Source of the DNA: Brotaphodocola catenula | Lineage (GTDB): Bacteria; Bacillota; Clostridia; Lachnospirales; Lachnospiraceae | Assembly: GCA_020686985.1 (NCBI GenBank) | Contig: JAJEPU010000008.1 | Location: forward strand, 1-64,000 | Reading direction: 5' to 3' | Length of the DNA stretch: 64,000 nt | Shown here: piece after piece, positions 6,736-15,102 of the stretch | Layout of the letters: each line of letters starts with the position of its first letter | Numbering within the stretch: position 1 is the first letter of the stretch | Position numbers and translations under genes: made by a program | The notes under the pieces: model-generated | Told to the model about the DNA's origin: nothing | Seen by the model: only the letters and a program-made list of their open reading frames with translations | Database searches by the model: none

Positions 6736-9126
6736 ATGAATAAAAAAGCATTAAAGACTCTCGAATACGAAAAAATCATCTCCCAGCTGACCGAGTACGC
6801 GGGCTCTGCTCCCGGAAAACTGCTCTGCAAAAATCTTGTTCCGTCCTCGGATTTAAACGAGATCCGTCAGGCACAGGCAGAAACCAGCGATGCCGTGACC
6901 CGTGTCCGCATGAAGGGAAATCTCTCGCTGAGCGGAGTTCGCGACATCCGCGACTCCTTAAAGCGTCTCGAGATCGGAAGCGCCTTGAGCATCCCGGAAC
7001 TGCTCTCGATCAGTTCCCTTTTGACTGTCTGCGCGCGTGCACGCTCCTACGGTCGCCACGATGTGTCCGAGGAATTTCCAGATGACTCCCTCGATGAGAT
7101 GTTCCGCGAACTTGAGCCCCTGACTCCTGAGAACAACGAGATCAAGCGCTGTATCCTCTCCGAGGATGAGGTTGCCGACGATGCAAGCCCGGGACTCCAC
7201 AAAGTCCGCCGTTCGATGAGCACCATCAACGACCGGATTCACACCCAGTTAAACAGCGTACTCAATTCCTGCCGTACCTATCTTCAGGATGCCGTCATTA
7301 CAATGCGTGACGGTCGCTATTGTCTGCCGGTCAAGGCAGAGTACAAGGGACAGGTAAACGGTATGGTTCACGACCAGTCTGCAACAGGTTCCACGCTCTT
7401 CATCGAGCCGATGGCAGTGATTCAGCTGAACAACGAACTTCGCACGCTTGAGATTCAGGAGCAGAAAGAGATCGAGGCAGTGCTTGCAACCTTGAGTGAG
7501 CGTCTCGCCCCGTACACCGAAGTTCTCGCGATCAATTTACAGCTTTTGACTCACCTCGATTTTGTGTTTGCAAAAGCCGCTCTCTCCCGCCACTACAAGG
7601 GAAGTGAGCCGGTTTTCAATACCGAGGGACGCATCCACATCAAGGACGGTCGCCATCCTCTGCTCGACCCGCAGAAGGCAGTCCCGATCACGATCTGGCT
7701 CGGTCAGGACTTCGACCTGCTGATCGTCACGGGTCCGAATACCGGTGGTAAGACGGTTTCTTTAAAAACCGTCGGTCTGTTTACTTTAATGGGACAGGCT
7801 GGTCTCCACATTCCGGCATTCGACGGCTCCGAGCTTGCTGTCTTCGATGAGGTATTTGCCGACATCGGAGATGAGCAGAGCATTGAGCAGAGTCTGAGTA
7901 CATTCTCCGCTCATATGACAAGCATCGTCGATATTCTCGGAAAAGCCGACAGCCACTCTCTCTGCCTCTTTGATGAGCTTGGTGCCGGAACTGACCCGAC
8001 CGAGGGTGCTGCTCTCGCAATCGCAGTGCTGAATTTCCTCCACAATATGAAATGCCGGACGATGGCAACGACCCATTACAGCGAGCTCAAAGTCTACGCC
8101 CTCAGCACACCGGGCGTTGAGAATGCCTGCTGTGAATTTGATGTTCAGACGCTTCGCCCGACCTACCGCCTTCTGATTGGTGTTCCGGGAAAGAGTAATG
8201 CATTTGCGATCGCAAGCCGTCTCGGTCTTCCGGATTACATCATCGAGGATGCAAAGAGCCATATTGAGACCGAGGATGAGACATTCGAGGATGTGATCAG
8301 TCGTCTCGAGGAGAGCCGTGTGACGATCGAGAAAGAGCGCGAGGAGATCCAGTCCTACAAGGCTGAAATCGCAAGCCTGAAGTCCCGTCTGGAACAGAAG
8401 GAAGAGCGGTTTGATGAGCGCAAGAACAAGATGATCCGCTCTGCAAATGAAGAAGCCCAGCGCATTCTGCGTCAGGCAAAAGAGACAGCCGACCGCACAA
8501 TCAAGAACATCAATAAGCTCGCTGCCTCCTCCGGCGTCGACACCCGCGCACTTGAGGCAGAGCGAACGAAGATCCGCGAAAACTTAAAGAAAGTCGACAG
8601 CAAGCTCTCATTAAAGCAGGAGAGCAAACCGCACAAGGCGATCAATCCGAAGACCCTGCGTCTCGGCGACAGCGTCCGCGTCCTCTCGATGAACCTCAAG
8701 GGAACGATCAGCTCCCTTCCGGACGCTCAGGGCAACCTCTTTGTCCAGATGGGAATCCTTCGCTCCAAGGTAAATTTGAGCGACCTTGAGCTGATCCAGG
8801 AGAACTCAATCAGTGCACCGGGACTTGACACCCGCAGAAAAGGAAGCGGAAGCAGTTCGATCAAGATGTCGAAATCTTCCACGGTTTCGATGGAAATCAA
8901 CCTGCTCGGAAAGACTGTCGACGAGGCAATCCCGGAACTCGACAAGTACCTCGACGATGCCTATATCGCCCATCTTCCGCAGGTTCGCGTCGTTCACGGA
9001 AAGGGAACCGGTGCTCTGCGCGCAGGTATTCACCGCCATTTAAAGAAGCTGAAATATGTAAAAGAATTCCATCTCGGCGGTTTTGGAGAAGGCGATGCCG
9101 GCGTTACGATCGTTGTCTTCAAATAA
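6736..9126 (+). CDS. mutS2: Endonuclease MutS2 / ribosome-rescue ATPase
   Basis: A 796-residue protein with the MutS2 order: core and clamp helices, ATPase with Walker A GPNTGGKTVSLK (near residue 333), Walker B LFDELGAGTDP, a long coiled coil (about 510-620), a KOW-like segment (LRLGDSVRVLS) and a C-terminal Smr domain with HGKGTGALR. MutS2 suppresses homologous recombination and, in Bacillus, splits collided ribosomes. Length is normal. A response regulator follows after 40 bases in the same direction, so the two may be co-transcribed. Confidence 0.95.
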   Translation: MNKKALKTLEYEKIISQLTEYAGSAPGKLLCKNLVPSSDLNEIRQAQAETSDAVTRVRMKGNLSLSGVRDIRDSLKRLEIGSALSIPELLSISSLLTVCARARSYGRHDVSEEFPDDSLDEMFRELEPLTPENNEIKRCILSEDEVADDASPGLHKVRRSMSTINDRIHTQLNSVLNSCRTYLQDAVITMRDGRYCLPVKAEYKGQVNGMVHDQSATGSTLFIEPMAVIQLNNELRTLEIQEQKEIEAVLATLSERLAPYTEVLAINLQLLTHLDFVFAKAALSRHYKGSEPVFNTEGRIHIKDGRHPLLDPQKAVPITIWLGQDFDLLIVTGPNTGGKTVSLKTVGLFTLMGQAGLHIPAFDGSELAVFDEVFADIGDEQSIEQSLSTFSAHMTSIVDILGKADSHSLCLFDELGAGTDPTEGAALAIAVLNFLHNMKCRTMATTHYSELKVYALSTPGVENACCEFDVQTLRPTYRLLIGVPGKSNAFAIASRLGLPDYIIEDAKSHIETEDETFEDVISRLEESRVTIEKEREEIQSYKAEIASLKSRLEQKEERFDERKNKMIRSANEEAQRILRQAKETADRTIKNINKLAASSGVDTRALEAERTKIRENLKKVDSKLSLKQESKPHKAINPKTLRLGDSVRVLSMNLKGTISSLPDAQGNLFVQMGILRSKVNLSDLELIQENSISAPGLDTRRKGSGSSSIKMSKSSTVSMEINLLGKTVDEAIPELDKYLDDAYIAHLPQVRVVHGKGTGALRAGIHRHLKKLKYVKEFHLGGFGEGDAGVTIVVFK

Positions 9127-9166
9127 ACAATAAATACTAGACTAACAGGAAAGGGATGAACCGATC

Positions 9167-9877
9167 ATGGCTGAAAAACAGCGAATTTTGATTGTAGATG
9201 ACGATGAGAACATTGCAGAATTAATCTCTCTCTATCTCATGAAAGAATGTTACGAGACGAAGATTGTAAATGACGGAGAGATGGCACTTCGGGTCTTTCC
9301 TGATTTTAAACCAAACCTGATTCTGCTTGACCTGATGCTTCCGGGCATTGACGGATATCAGGTCTGCCGGGAGCTTCGCATGACCTCCCAGGTTCCAATT
9401 ATCATGCTCTCCGCAAAGGGCGAGATCTTCGACAAAGTGCTCGGTCTTGAGCTTGGCGCAGACGACTACATAATCAAACCGTTTGATTCGAAGGAACTTG
9501 TCGCCCGCGTCAAAGCGGTTCTTCGCCGTTATCAGGCAGTTCCGTCACCGGCGACGACAGAGCCGAAACAGCAGGGCGAATATGTGGAATACCCGGATTT
9601 AATCGTAAATCTGACAAACTACTCCGTCACCTACTGCGGACACTCCGTGGAAATGCCACCGAAAGAGCTTGAGCTTCTGTATTTTCTGGCTTCCTCCCCG
9701 AATCAGGTGTTCACGAGAGAACAGCTTCTCGACCACATCTGGGGATATGAGTACATTGGTGACACAAGAACTGTGGATGTCCACATCAAACGTCTGCGTG
9801 AAAAGATCAAAGATCACGCAAATTGGGCACTGACAACCGTCTGGGGAATCGGCTACAAGTTTGAGGTGAAAAAGTAA
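9167..9877 (+). CDS. OmpR/PhoB-family response regulator
   Basis: A 236-residue two-domain regulator. The receiver domain has the acidic pocket DDD (11-13), phospho-acceptor Asp55 in LLDLMLPG, and the conserved Lys in IIKPFD. The C-terminal winged helix (about 135-235) has the typical RTVDVHIKRLREKI. AGGAAAGG lies before the start. No kinase is adjacent on this strand. The nearest one is encoded convergently at 11370-12779, separated by feoA and a secreted-protein gene, and is the obvious partner candidate. Confidence 0.9.
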   Translation: MAEKQRILIVDDDENIAELISLYLMKECYETKIVNDGEMALRVFPDFKPNLILLDLMLPGIDGYQVCRELRMTSQVPIIMLSAKGEIFDKVLGLELGADDYIIKPFDSKELVARVKAVLRRYQAVPSPATTEPKQQGEYVEYPDLIVNLTNYSVTYCGHSVEMPPKELELLYFLASSPNQVFTREQLLDHIWGYEYIGDTRTVDVHIKRLREKIKDHANWALTTVWGIGYKFEVKK

Positions 9878-9885
9878 TAAAAAAA

Positions 9886-9910
9886 GAGCGGGTCAAATTT
9901 TGATCCGCTC
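9886..9910 (-). terminator. Terminator of feoA, overlapping its stop codon
   Basis: Stem GAGCGGATCAAA/TTTGACCCGCTC on the minus strand is followed by TTTTTTTATT. It lies between the convergent response regulator and feoA. Confidence 0.8.
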
Positions 9911-10105
9911 CGCTACTTCCCCGGCAATCGCAAATCGTCGATTTCCAATTCCGGCAATCACACCGCTCTTTCCTTTCTGAAACACTCGAATCAGATTTCC
10001 CTCCTTAATCTCGTGCCTTCTCAGAAATTCCATCACGACAGAATTCCCCATCATCCATTTGACTGTACCAGATTCTCCAACTTTCATTTCCCACAACGAC
10101 TGCAT
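9893..10105 (-). CDS. feoA: FeoA-domain protein
   Basis: A 70-residue stand-alone FeoA domain (SH3-like beta barrel) with the typical ending GNRRFAIAGEVAERI. FeoA helps the ferrous iron transporter FeoB, but no feoB is nearby, so its partner is unknown. A very strong GGGAGGGG precedes the ATG. The hairpin terminator overlaps the last codons. A promoter lies about 140 bases upstream. Confidence 0.8.
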   Translation of the reverse strand: MQSLWEMKVGESGTVKWMMGNSVVMEFLRRHEIKEGNLIRVFQKGKSGVIAGIGNRRFAIAGEVAERIKI

Positions 10106-10245
10106 GATTCACCCCTCCCATGCCTGTGTATGCAACACACAACTCTACTGAATCTTTCCGGTTTTTCTATGTTATTGATCTATCAATACATTTCTTATCC
10201 TTTGCAGGTTCTTTGGTTTCTATTCGGTTTTTATTCCTTTTTTTC

Positions 10246-10275
10246 AGTATAATCATGCAGATGTCTGTTAGTCAA
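10246..10275 (-). promoter_or_regulatory. Likely promoter of feoA
   Basis: On the minus strand TTGACT (10270-10275) and TATACT (10246-10251) are 18 bases apart. The leader to feoA would be about 135 bases. Confidence 0.65.
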
Positions 10276-10344
10276 TAGCAACATTTCTAGATAAATTTTC
10301 TGACATTTATTACTGTTCGCGCACTGCACAAATAGCGACGACAT

Positions 10345-11193
10345 TTACGAAATCCACACTCCGTCTGCACCCACCGAATATCCGTCCGGCGTCTCTGTCC
10401 CAGTAAGCATCGCTCCACTCTCGTCACAGTAATACCATTTTGTCTTGTACTTGATCCAGCCAGTCTTCATATAGCCATTTTCATCAAAGAAATACCACTT
10501 GCCATTGATTTTCGCCCAGCGTGAACTCGGATAATTGCCATCTGCATAGCGATACCGTCCACTTTTGGAAGTTGCCTCCGAAAAATCGTAGGTTGTGTTC
10601 TTTGTCATCCGTGTCGAGCCAACTGCAACATCATTGCGGTAAAGTTTTACCTGATAGACTCTCGCGTTGTCATTCTCCTCCCACTCTGCAAATCCGTCTT
10701 CCTCGTTCCATGAAAGTCCATGCACACTCAGATCATCCTCATCACTTCCGAGCGTAAAAATCAGGGTCATGCCAGAACCATTGTTTTTCACCTTTGCAGA
10801 GACGAAGGTAATCTCATCTCCCTCGAATGAAAACATTTCCTCATCCGCAGTTCCGAAATAATATCCTTTCTTCGCCTTGAATTCGACAGAGATTTTCGGT
10901 GCAGCCTTGCTCCAATCCTCATTCTCATTCAGAACCTCAATATTTCTGATGCGATAGGTCGTGTCCCCGGTGCTTACACTCACATCGCCTCTGCTCTCTG
11001 AATCTTCCAGATATGCCTCAATCTCCAAATTGACTTCCATGATCTTTTCCGACTCCGACGCAAAAGCAGAGCACGCAATATTCAAAGCAAAGATCATGAC
11101 AAGCAGAGGTCTCAAAAGTCCTTTTGTTCTTCCCATAATTCCTGCGTTTCCCATCATTTTGATTCTTCCTGCCTGTTTTCCGGCTTGTTTCAC
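10345..11193 (-). CDS. Secreted protein with C-terminal cell-wall-binding repeats
   Basis: A 282-residue protein with a GTG start preceded by AAGGAG, a long signal peptide (about 1-46, ending AFAS), an N-terminal beta domain, a fibronectin-like segment (AEWEENDNARVYQVKLY) and two aromatic choline-binding-type repeats (WAKINGKWYFFDENGYMK, WIKYKTKWYYCDESGAML). The repeats suggest non-covalent wall attachment. The first two domains resemble those of the 13371-14351 product, so the two are probable paralogues placed on either side of the sensor kinase. Confidence 0.8.
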   Translation of the reverse strand: MKQAGKQAGRIKMMGNAGIMGRTKGLLRPLLVMIFALNIACSAFASESEKIMEVNLEIEAYLEDSESRGDVSVSTGDTTYRIRNIEVLNENEDWSKAAPKISVEFKAKKGYYFGTADEEMFSFEGDEITFVSAKVKNNGSGMTLIFTLGSDEDDLSVHGLSWNEEDGFAEWEENDNARVYQVKLYRNDVAVGSTRMTKNTTYDFSEATSKSGRYRYADGNYPSSRWAKINGKWYFFDENGYMKTGWIKYKTKWYYCDESGAMLTGTETPDGYSVGADGVWIS

Positions 11194-11236
11194 ACTGTCT
11201 CTCCTTCCCTGAAAACTTTAAATTTCATTTTCTTCT

Positions 11237-11377
11237 ATTCAAAATCACTGCGAATCTCCGTTCCACTGCGGTCGGTGCATAACAAATATAACTCAGAAGA
11301 GGATTGTCTCCCCTCCCGAGAAAGTTTGCGATACCCACACCTATATAGGAGGGGGATATCCGCTCTGAGTTACAGGT
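11237..11377. repeat. Intergenic repeat family A, copy 1
   Basis: The copy starts AATCACTGCGAATCTCCG and contains CCACTGCGGTCGGTGCATAAC. It then has AACTCAGAAGAGGAT and ends ATATCCGCTCTGAGTTA. The outer TAACTCAGA/TCTGAGTTA is inverted. Copies occur at about 12.9-13.1 kb and 49.3 kb, with an inverted partial at 22.9 kb. The kinase stop codon lies inside the right arm. This copy lacks the internal GCGCCACTGGCGC hairpin. Confidence 0.8.
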
Positions 11378-12779
11378 TCGTGGAACGTGGCAGGGAGAAG
11401 ATAAATTCTGATCCAACTCCCTCGGTGCTGATCACATCAATATTTTCTCCATGTGCCTGAATAATCTCCTTGACGATCGCGAGTCCAAGTCCGGTTCCCT
11501 TCTTATCCTTTCCGCGCGAGAGATCCGTCTTGTAAAACCGCTCCCAGATCTTTTTCACACTGTCACGCGGAATGCCGATTCCGGTATCCTTTACCGAGAC
11601 AAAAATCTTTTCGTTTCTCGTATACGCCTGCACAAAAATCGTCGAACTGTCATGACTGAATTTGATCGCATTGTCGATCAGGTTGTAGAGCACCTGCTGA
11701 ATTTTTCCGAGATCTGCATACACCATCAAAATCGTGTCGGAAAACGTCAGATCAAACGTGATGTCTCTCGACCCGCAGATTCCCTCAAACGAGGCGACTG
11801 TATCCTTGATCACCCTCGTAATATCAAAATTGCTTCTGGAAAGATAACCTTTGCTGTCGAGGGAATTTAACGTCAACATTCCCTGAGTCAGCTTTGTGAG
11901 TCGCTCCGTCTCAGAAATCACCCTCGTCAGATATTTCTCATAAAATTCCGGCGGAATCGTTCCGTCGATGATCGCCTCCAAATAGCCCTTGATCGAGGTC
12001 AGCGGAGAGCGGAAATCGTGGGAGACATTTGCAATAAAAGTTCTCTGGTACTCCTCCATCTTGTTGAGTTCCCCGGACATGTAGTTTAAAGTTCCCGCAA
12101 GGTATCCCATCTCATCCTGCGAGTGAAGGTCAATGCGGTAATCCAGATTTCCTGCGGCATACTCATTTGCTCCCTCCGTGATCTTCTTTAACGGAAAATA
12201 GACGGTCTTTGTGAACACCACCAGGATCACCAGCGAGAGTAGGAAAATCATCGCGGAAGAGATATAAATCACATTCAGACTGCGATTGCTCTCCTCCCAA
12301 ATCTGGGAAATTGGAAGATGAATCAACACATATCCGTAAGTCTTATAATTTCCGGTAATCGGTGCGCATACCGTCAGCACCTGATGCGAAAACTGACCAA
12401 AGTAATCTCCGATGCAGTAAGGGCGATTGCCGGTGACTGTCGGGTCAAAGCCCTCAATCGTGTTTCCCGCGCGTGTAGGGGACTCGCTGTCCACAGTGAT
12501 CACGCCATCGCGGTTGACCATCCAGATTTGCGCCTGAACAAACTTCGACACCGCCTGAAGCTGTTGACTCACAGACTGTAAATCCTGCTTTTTTCCGCGG
12601 ATGTAAATATCGCTGTATGTACCTGCAATCGTGACTGCCTCATCGTACATGGCTTCCGAGCGTTCTTCTACGAGGTGATTGTACATCATCTTCGAGGAGA
12701 ATGTGGAAATCGCCACAAATCCAAGCAGTCCAAAAACCAGATACCCTAGAATAAATTTGTAGTAAAGGGAATGTTTCAT
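11370..12779 (-). CDS. Membrane sensor histidine kinase
   Basis: A 469-residue kinase with membrane segments at about 9-29 and 168-190 enclosing an extracytoplasmic sensor domain of about 140 residues. HAMP follows (191-243), then a dimerisation/phosphoacceptor domain with His254 in NVSHDFRSPL, and an ATPase domain with N box (LIDNAIKFS), G1 (DTGIGIP), F box (WERFYK) and G2 (GTGLGLAIV). It sits between two secreted-protein genes on the same strand. Its likely partner is the convergent response regulator at 9167-9877. The last codons and stop lie in a repeat element. GATGAGGCAGAAAAC precedes the start. Confidence 0.9.
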   Translation of the reverse strand: MKHSLYYKFILGYLVFGLLGFVAISTFSSKMMYNHLVEERSEAMYDEAVTIAGTYSDIYIRGKKQDLQSVSQQLQAVSKFVQAQIWMVNRDGVITVDSESPTRAGNTIEGFDPTVTGNRPYCIGDYFGQFSHQVLTVCAPITGNYKTYGYVLIHLPISQIWEESNRSLNVIYISSAMIFLLSLVILVVFTKTVYFPLKKITEGANEYAAGNLDYRIDLHSQDEMGYLAGTLNYMSGELNKMEEYQRTFIANVSHDFRSPLTSIKGYLEAIIDGTIPPEFYEKYLTRVISETERLTKLTQGMLTLNSLDSKGYLSRSNFDITRVIKDTVASFEGICGSRDITFDLTFSDTILMVYADLGKIQQVLYNLIDNAIKFSHDSSTIFVQAYTRNEKIFVSVKDTGIGIPRDSVKKIWERFYKTDLSRGKDKKGTGLGLAIVKEIIQAHGENIDVISTEGVGSEFIFSLPRSTNL

Positions 12780-12894
12780 GTTTTCTGCCTCATCTTCCTG
12801 TGTATTGTATAAATATCATTCCATATCTTCGTTCTTGTTCAGTATAACATGGATGCAAGACAAAAAGAAAGAGTCTGGCATCTTTCTCTGATTC

Positions 12895-13103
12895 CAGACT
12901 CTGAATATTGGTTTCAAATCGACGCAGGCTTCGACTTGGTGCGTGATTTTGGTCAGCTTTGCTGACATCTTCTCATCAAAATAACTGCGCATCTCCGTTC
13001 CACTGCGGTCAGTGCATAACAAGCGCCACTGGCGCTTTGCACCCTCGCGGAGGGTATGACTCAGAAGGGGATTGTCTCCCCTCCTGAGAAAATTTCCCGT
13101 CTT
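12895..13103. repeat. Intergenic repeat family A, copy 2
   Basis: The order is TCGACGCAGGCTTCGACTT, GGTCAGCTTTGCTGACATCTT, ATAACTGCGCATCTCCGTTC, then CACTGCGGTCAGTGCATAAC. A hairpin AAGCGCCACTGGCGCTT follows, then CTCGCGGAGGGTATGACTC and AGAAGGGGATTGTCTCCCC. The right arm is replaced by unrelated sequence. It fills most of the 590-base gap between the kinase and the next gene. Confidence 0.8.
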
Positions 13104-13213
13104 CGTACCGCAATAGACGAAACAGACCCTGACACGATTTCTACGGTCTATCAAAATCAAAGAATCGTCAAAAACAATTACAAGCAAAAAATTCATTTAG
13201 CAAATCAGAAGAA

Positions 13214-13259
13214 AAGCGACAGCGACGAAAAGAATGCGCTTTTCGTCAAACTGTCGCTT
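13214..13259 (-). terminator. Terminator of the 13371-14351 secreted-protein gene
   Basis: Two stacked perfect 9-bp stems, AAGCGACAG/CTGTCGCTT and GACGAAAAG/CTTTTCGTC, form one long hairpin. On the minus strand it is followed by TTTTCTTCTG. Confidence 0.65.
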
Positions 13260-13370
13260 AAAAGTAATCCCATTGGGATAGGGCTTTGTGAATAGCCATA
13301 AGCCACTTATCGTAGTCTTTTGGAAACCACGCCTGATGGCGTAGGCAACGAAGACTTCAGACGTGGTAAT

Positions 13371-14351
13371 TCATTGTCCCTGAATAGAGAAACTTCCGTC
13401 CTCCTGGACTGTCATAACATTCGACAGCACCCAGTCGCTCTTCGCATTGTTTCCACTGCGGACGGAGCGCACCTTAAACTGGTAAGTTCCTGCGCCCGGA
13501 AGAAGCTCGGAGAAATCATAATTCGTGCGGTAGATCGAGCGCATGATTCCGATCTCTCTGCCATCTTTGACAAGGAAGATCTGATAATACTTTGCTGACT
13601 CAACCGGAGCCCAGACGGCACGCCCTTTGACTGACGGGTCCCAGCCTCTGACCTTCTCCGTATTGCTACCCGTGCCACTATTACTTGAATCTGTTCTCTG
13701 GTCGGTGCCTGTCCGATCTGTTCCTGCTTCCACGGAAGTTCCCGCACCGATGACAGTTGCCCCTGTCGTCTCTGTTGTCCCTGCTGTGCCGGAGACTGCC
13801 GGCGAATTTACCTTTCTTGTGTCTGCCTTCTTGTCGAAAATCAAACGCCCCCGAATCACAAGCTCAGAATTATCATTCTGGCGTTTTGCACTGATCAGCT
13901 CCACCTTGTCATACTTCGACTTTGCGGTCGTCGCAAGATCAAGGCGAACTGCCGAGCTTCCAGTCTTTGCAAAATAATATTCTTCCTCGTCCTGTGAGAC
14001 AAGCGTGATCTCAAATTCCGGTGGATTCGTGTTGCTGAACTCTTCCCCGCCATCGTTGACGAGCTGAACATCATCGATGCGGTAGCGGTCCGTATTTCCT
14101 CCGTCCGGTGTCACATACACATCCCCGCTTACATCCGCCTTGATTCCGACATCTGCATCCACAACCAGCCAGACTTTTCCGATCTTCGTCTTCTTACTCT
14201 CGCTCTTCTCCGACGCCCAGACTTTTACGGTCGGACAGCTTGCAACTACAACACAGGTTGCAAACAGAAATGCCATCGCGCACTGTCTTCCCCTCCGCCA
14301 AAACGGAGTCCTCTTTTTTTCTGTCCTTGTTTTTACTCTAAATATGCTCAT
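13371..14351 (-). CDS. Secreted protein with fibronectin-like domain, paralogue of the 10345-11193 product
   Basis: A 326-residue protein with a signal peptide (about 1-47, ending VWAS), an N-terminal beta domain (KVWLVVDADVGIKADVSGD), a Thr/Gly/Ser-rich linker (about 185-225) and a fibronectin-III-like segment (GRAVWAPVESAKYYQIFL). It lacks the wall-binding repeats of its paralogue. The stop of the cytidylate-kinase-like gene lies 5 bases upstream, so the start leans on translation of that gene. TGGAGATG in that gene's end may serve as ribosome binding site. Confidence 0.75.
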   Translation of the reverse strand: MSIFRVKTRTEKKRTPFWRRGRQCAMAFLFATCVVVASCPTVKVWASEKSESKKTKIGKVWLVVDADVGIKADVSGDVYVTPDGGNTDRYRIDDVQLVNDGGEEFSNTNPPEFEITLVSQDEEEYYFAKTGSSAVRLDLATTAKSKYDKVELISAKRQNDNSELVIRGRLIFDKKADTRKVNSPAVSGTAGTTETTGATVIGAGTSVEAGTDRTGTDQRTDSSNSGTGSNTEKVRGWDPSVKGRAVWAPVESAKYYQIFLVKDGREIGIMRSIYRTNYDFSELLPGAGTYQFKVRSVRSGNNAKSDWVLSNVMTVQEDGSFSIQGQ

Positions 14352-14356
14352 ACTAT

Positions 14357-14971
14357 TTATTTCATCTCCATCTGATTATAGAGCGCACAAATCATTTCTA
14401 CACAACCATTTAAGCCAAGGCGACCGCTGTTTAATGACACATCATAGCTCTCTGTCGATCCCCAGCGTTTTCCGGCATAACACTCATAATAATTTCTTCT
14501 CGTCTTGTCTTCCTTTCGGATCAGATTCAATGCCTGATCGCGAAGCACCCTGCGCTTCTCACTGACTCTCTCAATCCGGCTTCCGAGATTCGAAAAAATG
14601 AATACCGAGCGCATATTCTCCTGCTCCCTGAGCACATAGTCCGCGCACCGTCCGACGATGATGCAGGACTCCCTCTCCGCGAGCTGGCGAATCACTGCTG
14701 ACTGGAGGTTGAATACCATATCGTTGATTGATCCGCCATGCCCGGTACGATCATTCTGAACCTCGCGCGGAACAGAAAACAGAAATGGATTTGCACGTTT
14801 CTCCTCCGCGTCCTTCATTCGCTCAAGATCCACATTTCCGTACTTGCACGCCAGCTCAATCAAACGCTTGTCGTAGCACTCGATTCCCAGTCGTCTTGCC
14901 ACTTCCCGTCCAATATAGCTTCCGCCGCTTCCAAGCTGTCTTCCTATCGTAATGACCCGATTCTTTCCCAT
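14357..14971 (-). CDS. Cytidylate-kinase-like family protein
   Basis: A 204-residue P-loop protein of the cytidylate kinase-like (Cytidylate_kin2) group. It opens MGKNRVITIGRQLGSGGSYI, where GRQLGSGG replaces the canonical Walker A. It has CIIVGRCADYVL and a lid-like basic region (RIERVSEKRR). The true substrate of this group is not established. The start at 14971 is chosen for GGGAAGGAG upstream and match to family length. An in-frame extension to 15028 exists. It is followed within 6 bases by the secreted-protein gene. Confidence 0.8.
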   Translation of the reverse strand: MGKNRVITIGRQLGSGGSYIGREVARRLGIECYDKRLIELACKYGNVDLERMKDAEEKRANPFLFSVPREVQNDRTGHGGSINDMVFNLQSAVIRQLAERESCIIVGRCADYVLREQENMRSVFIFSNLGSRIERVSEKRRVLRDQALNLIRKEDKTRRNYYECYAGKRWGSTESYDVSLNSGRLGLNGCVEMICALYNQMEMK

Positions 14972-15102
14972 AGCTTCTGTCTCTCCTTCCCGTAGTCTTC
15001 TTCGTTCCATTCCACCCAACACGAACACGACTCTATCCCGATTATCCTGATAATTCTAATAATCCCTGTCTTTCCAATAACAACTTCTCTTTGATTAACG
15101 GA

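Noticed and set aside
12816-13196. 126-codon minus-strand ORF
   Set aside because: It runs through repeat family A copy 2 with no ribosome binding site or domain.
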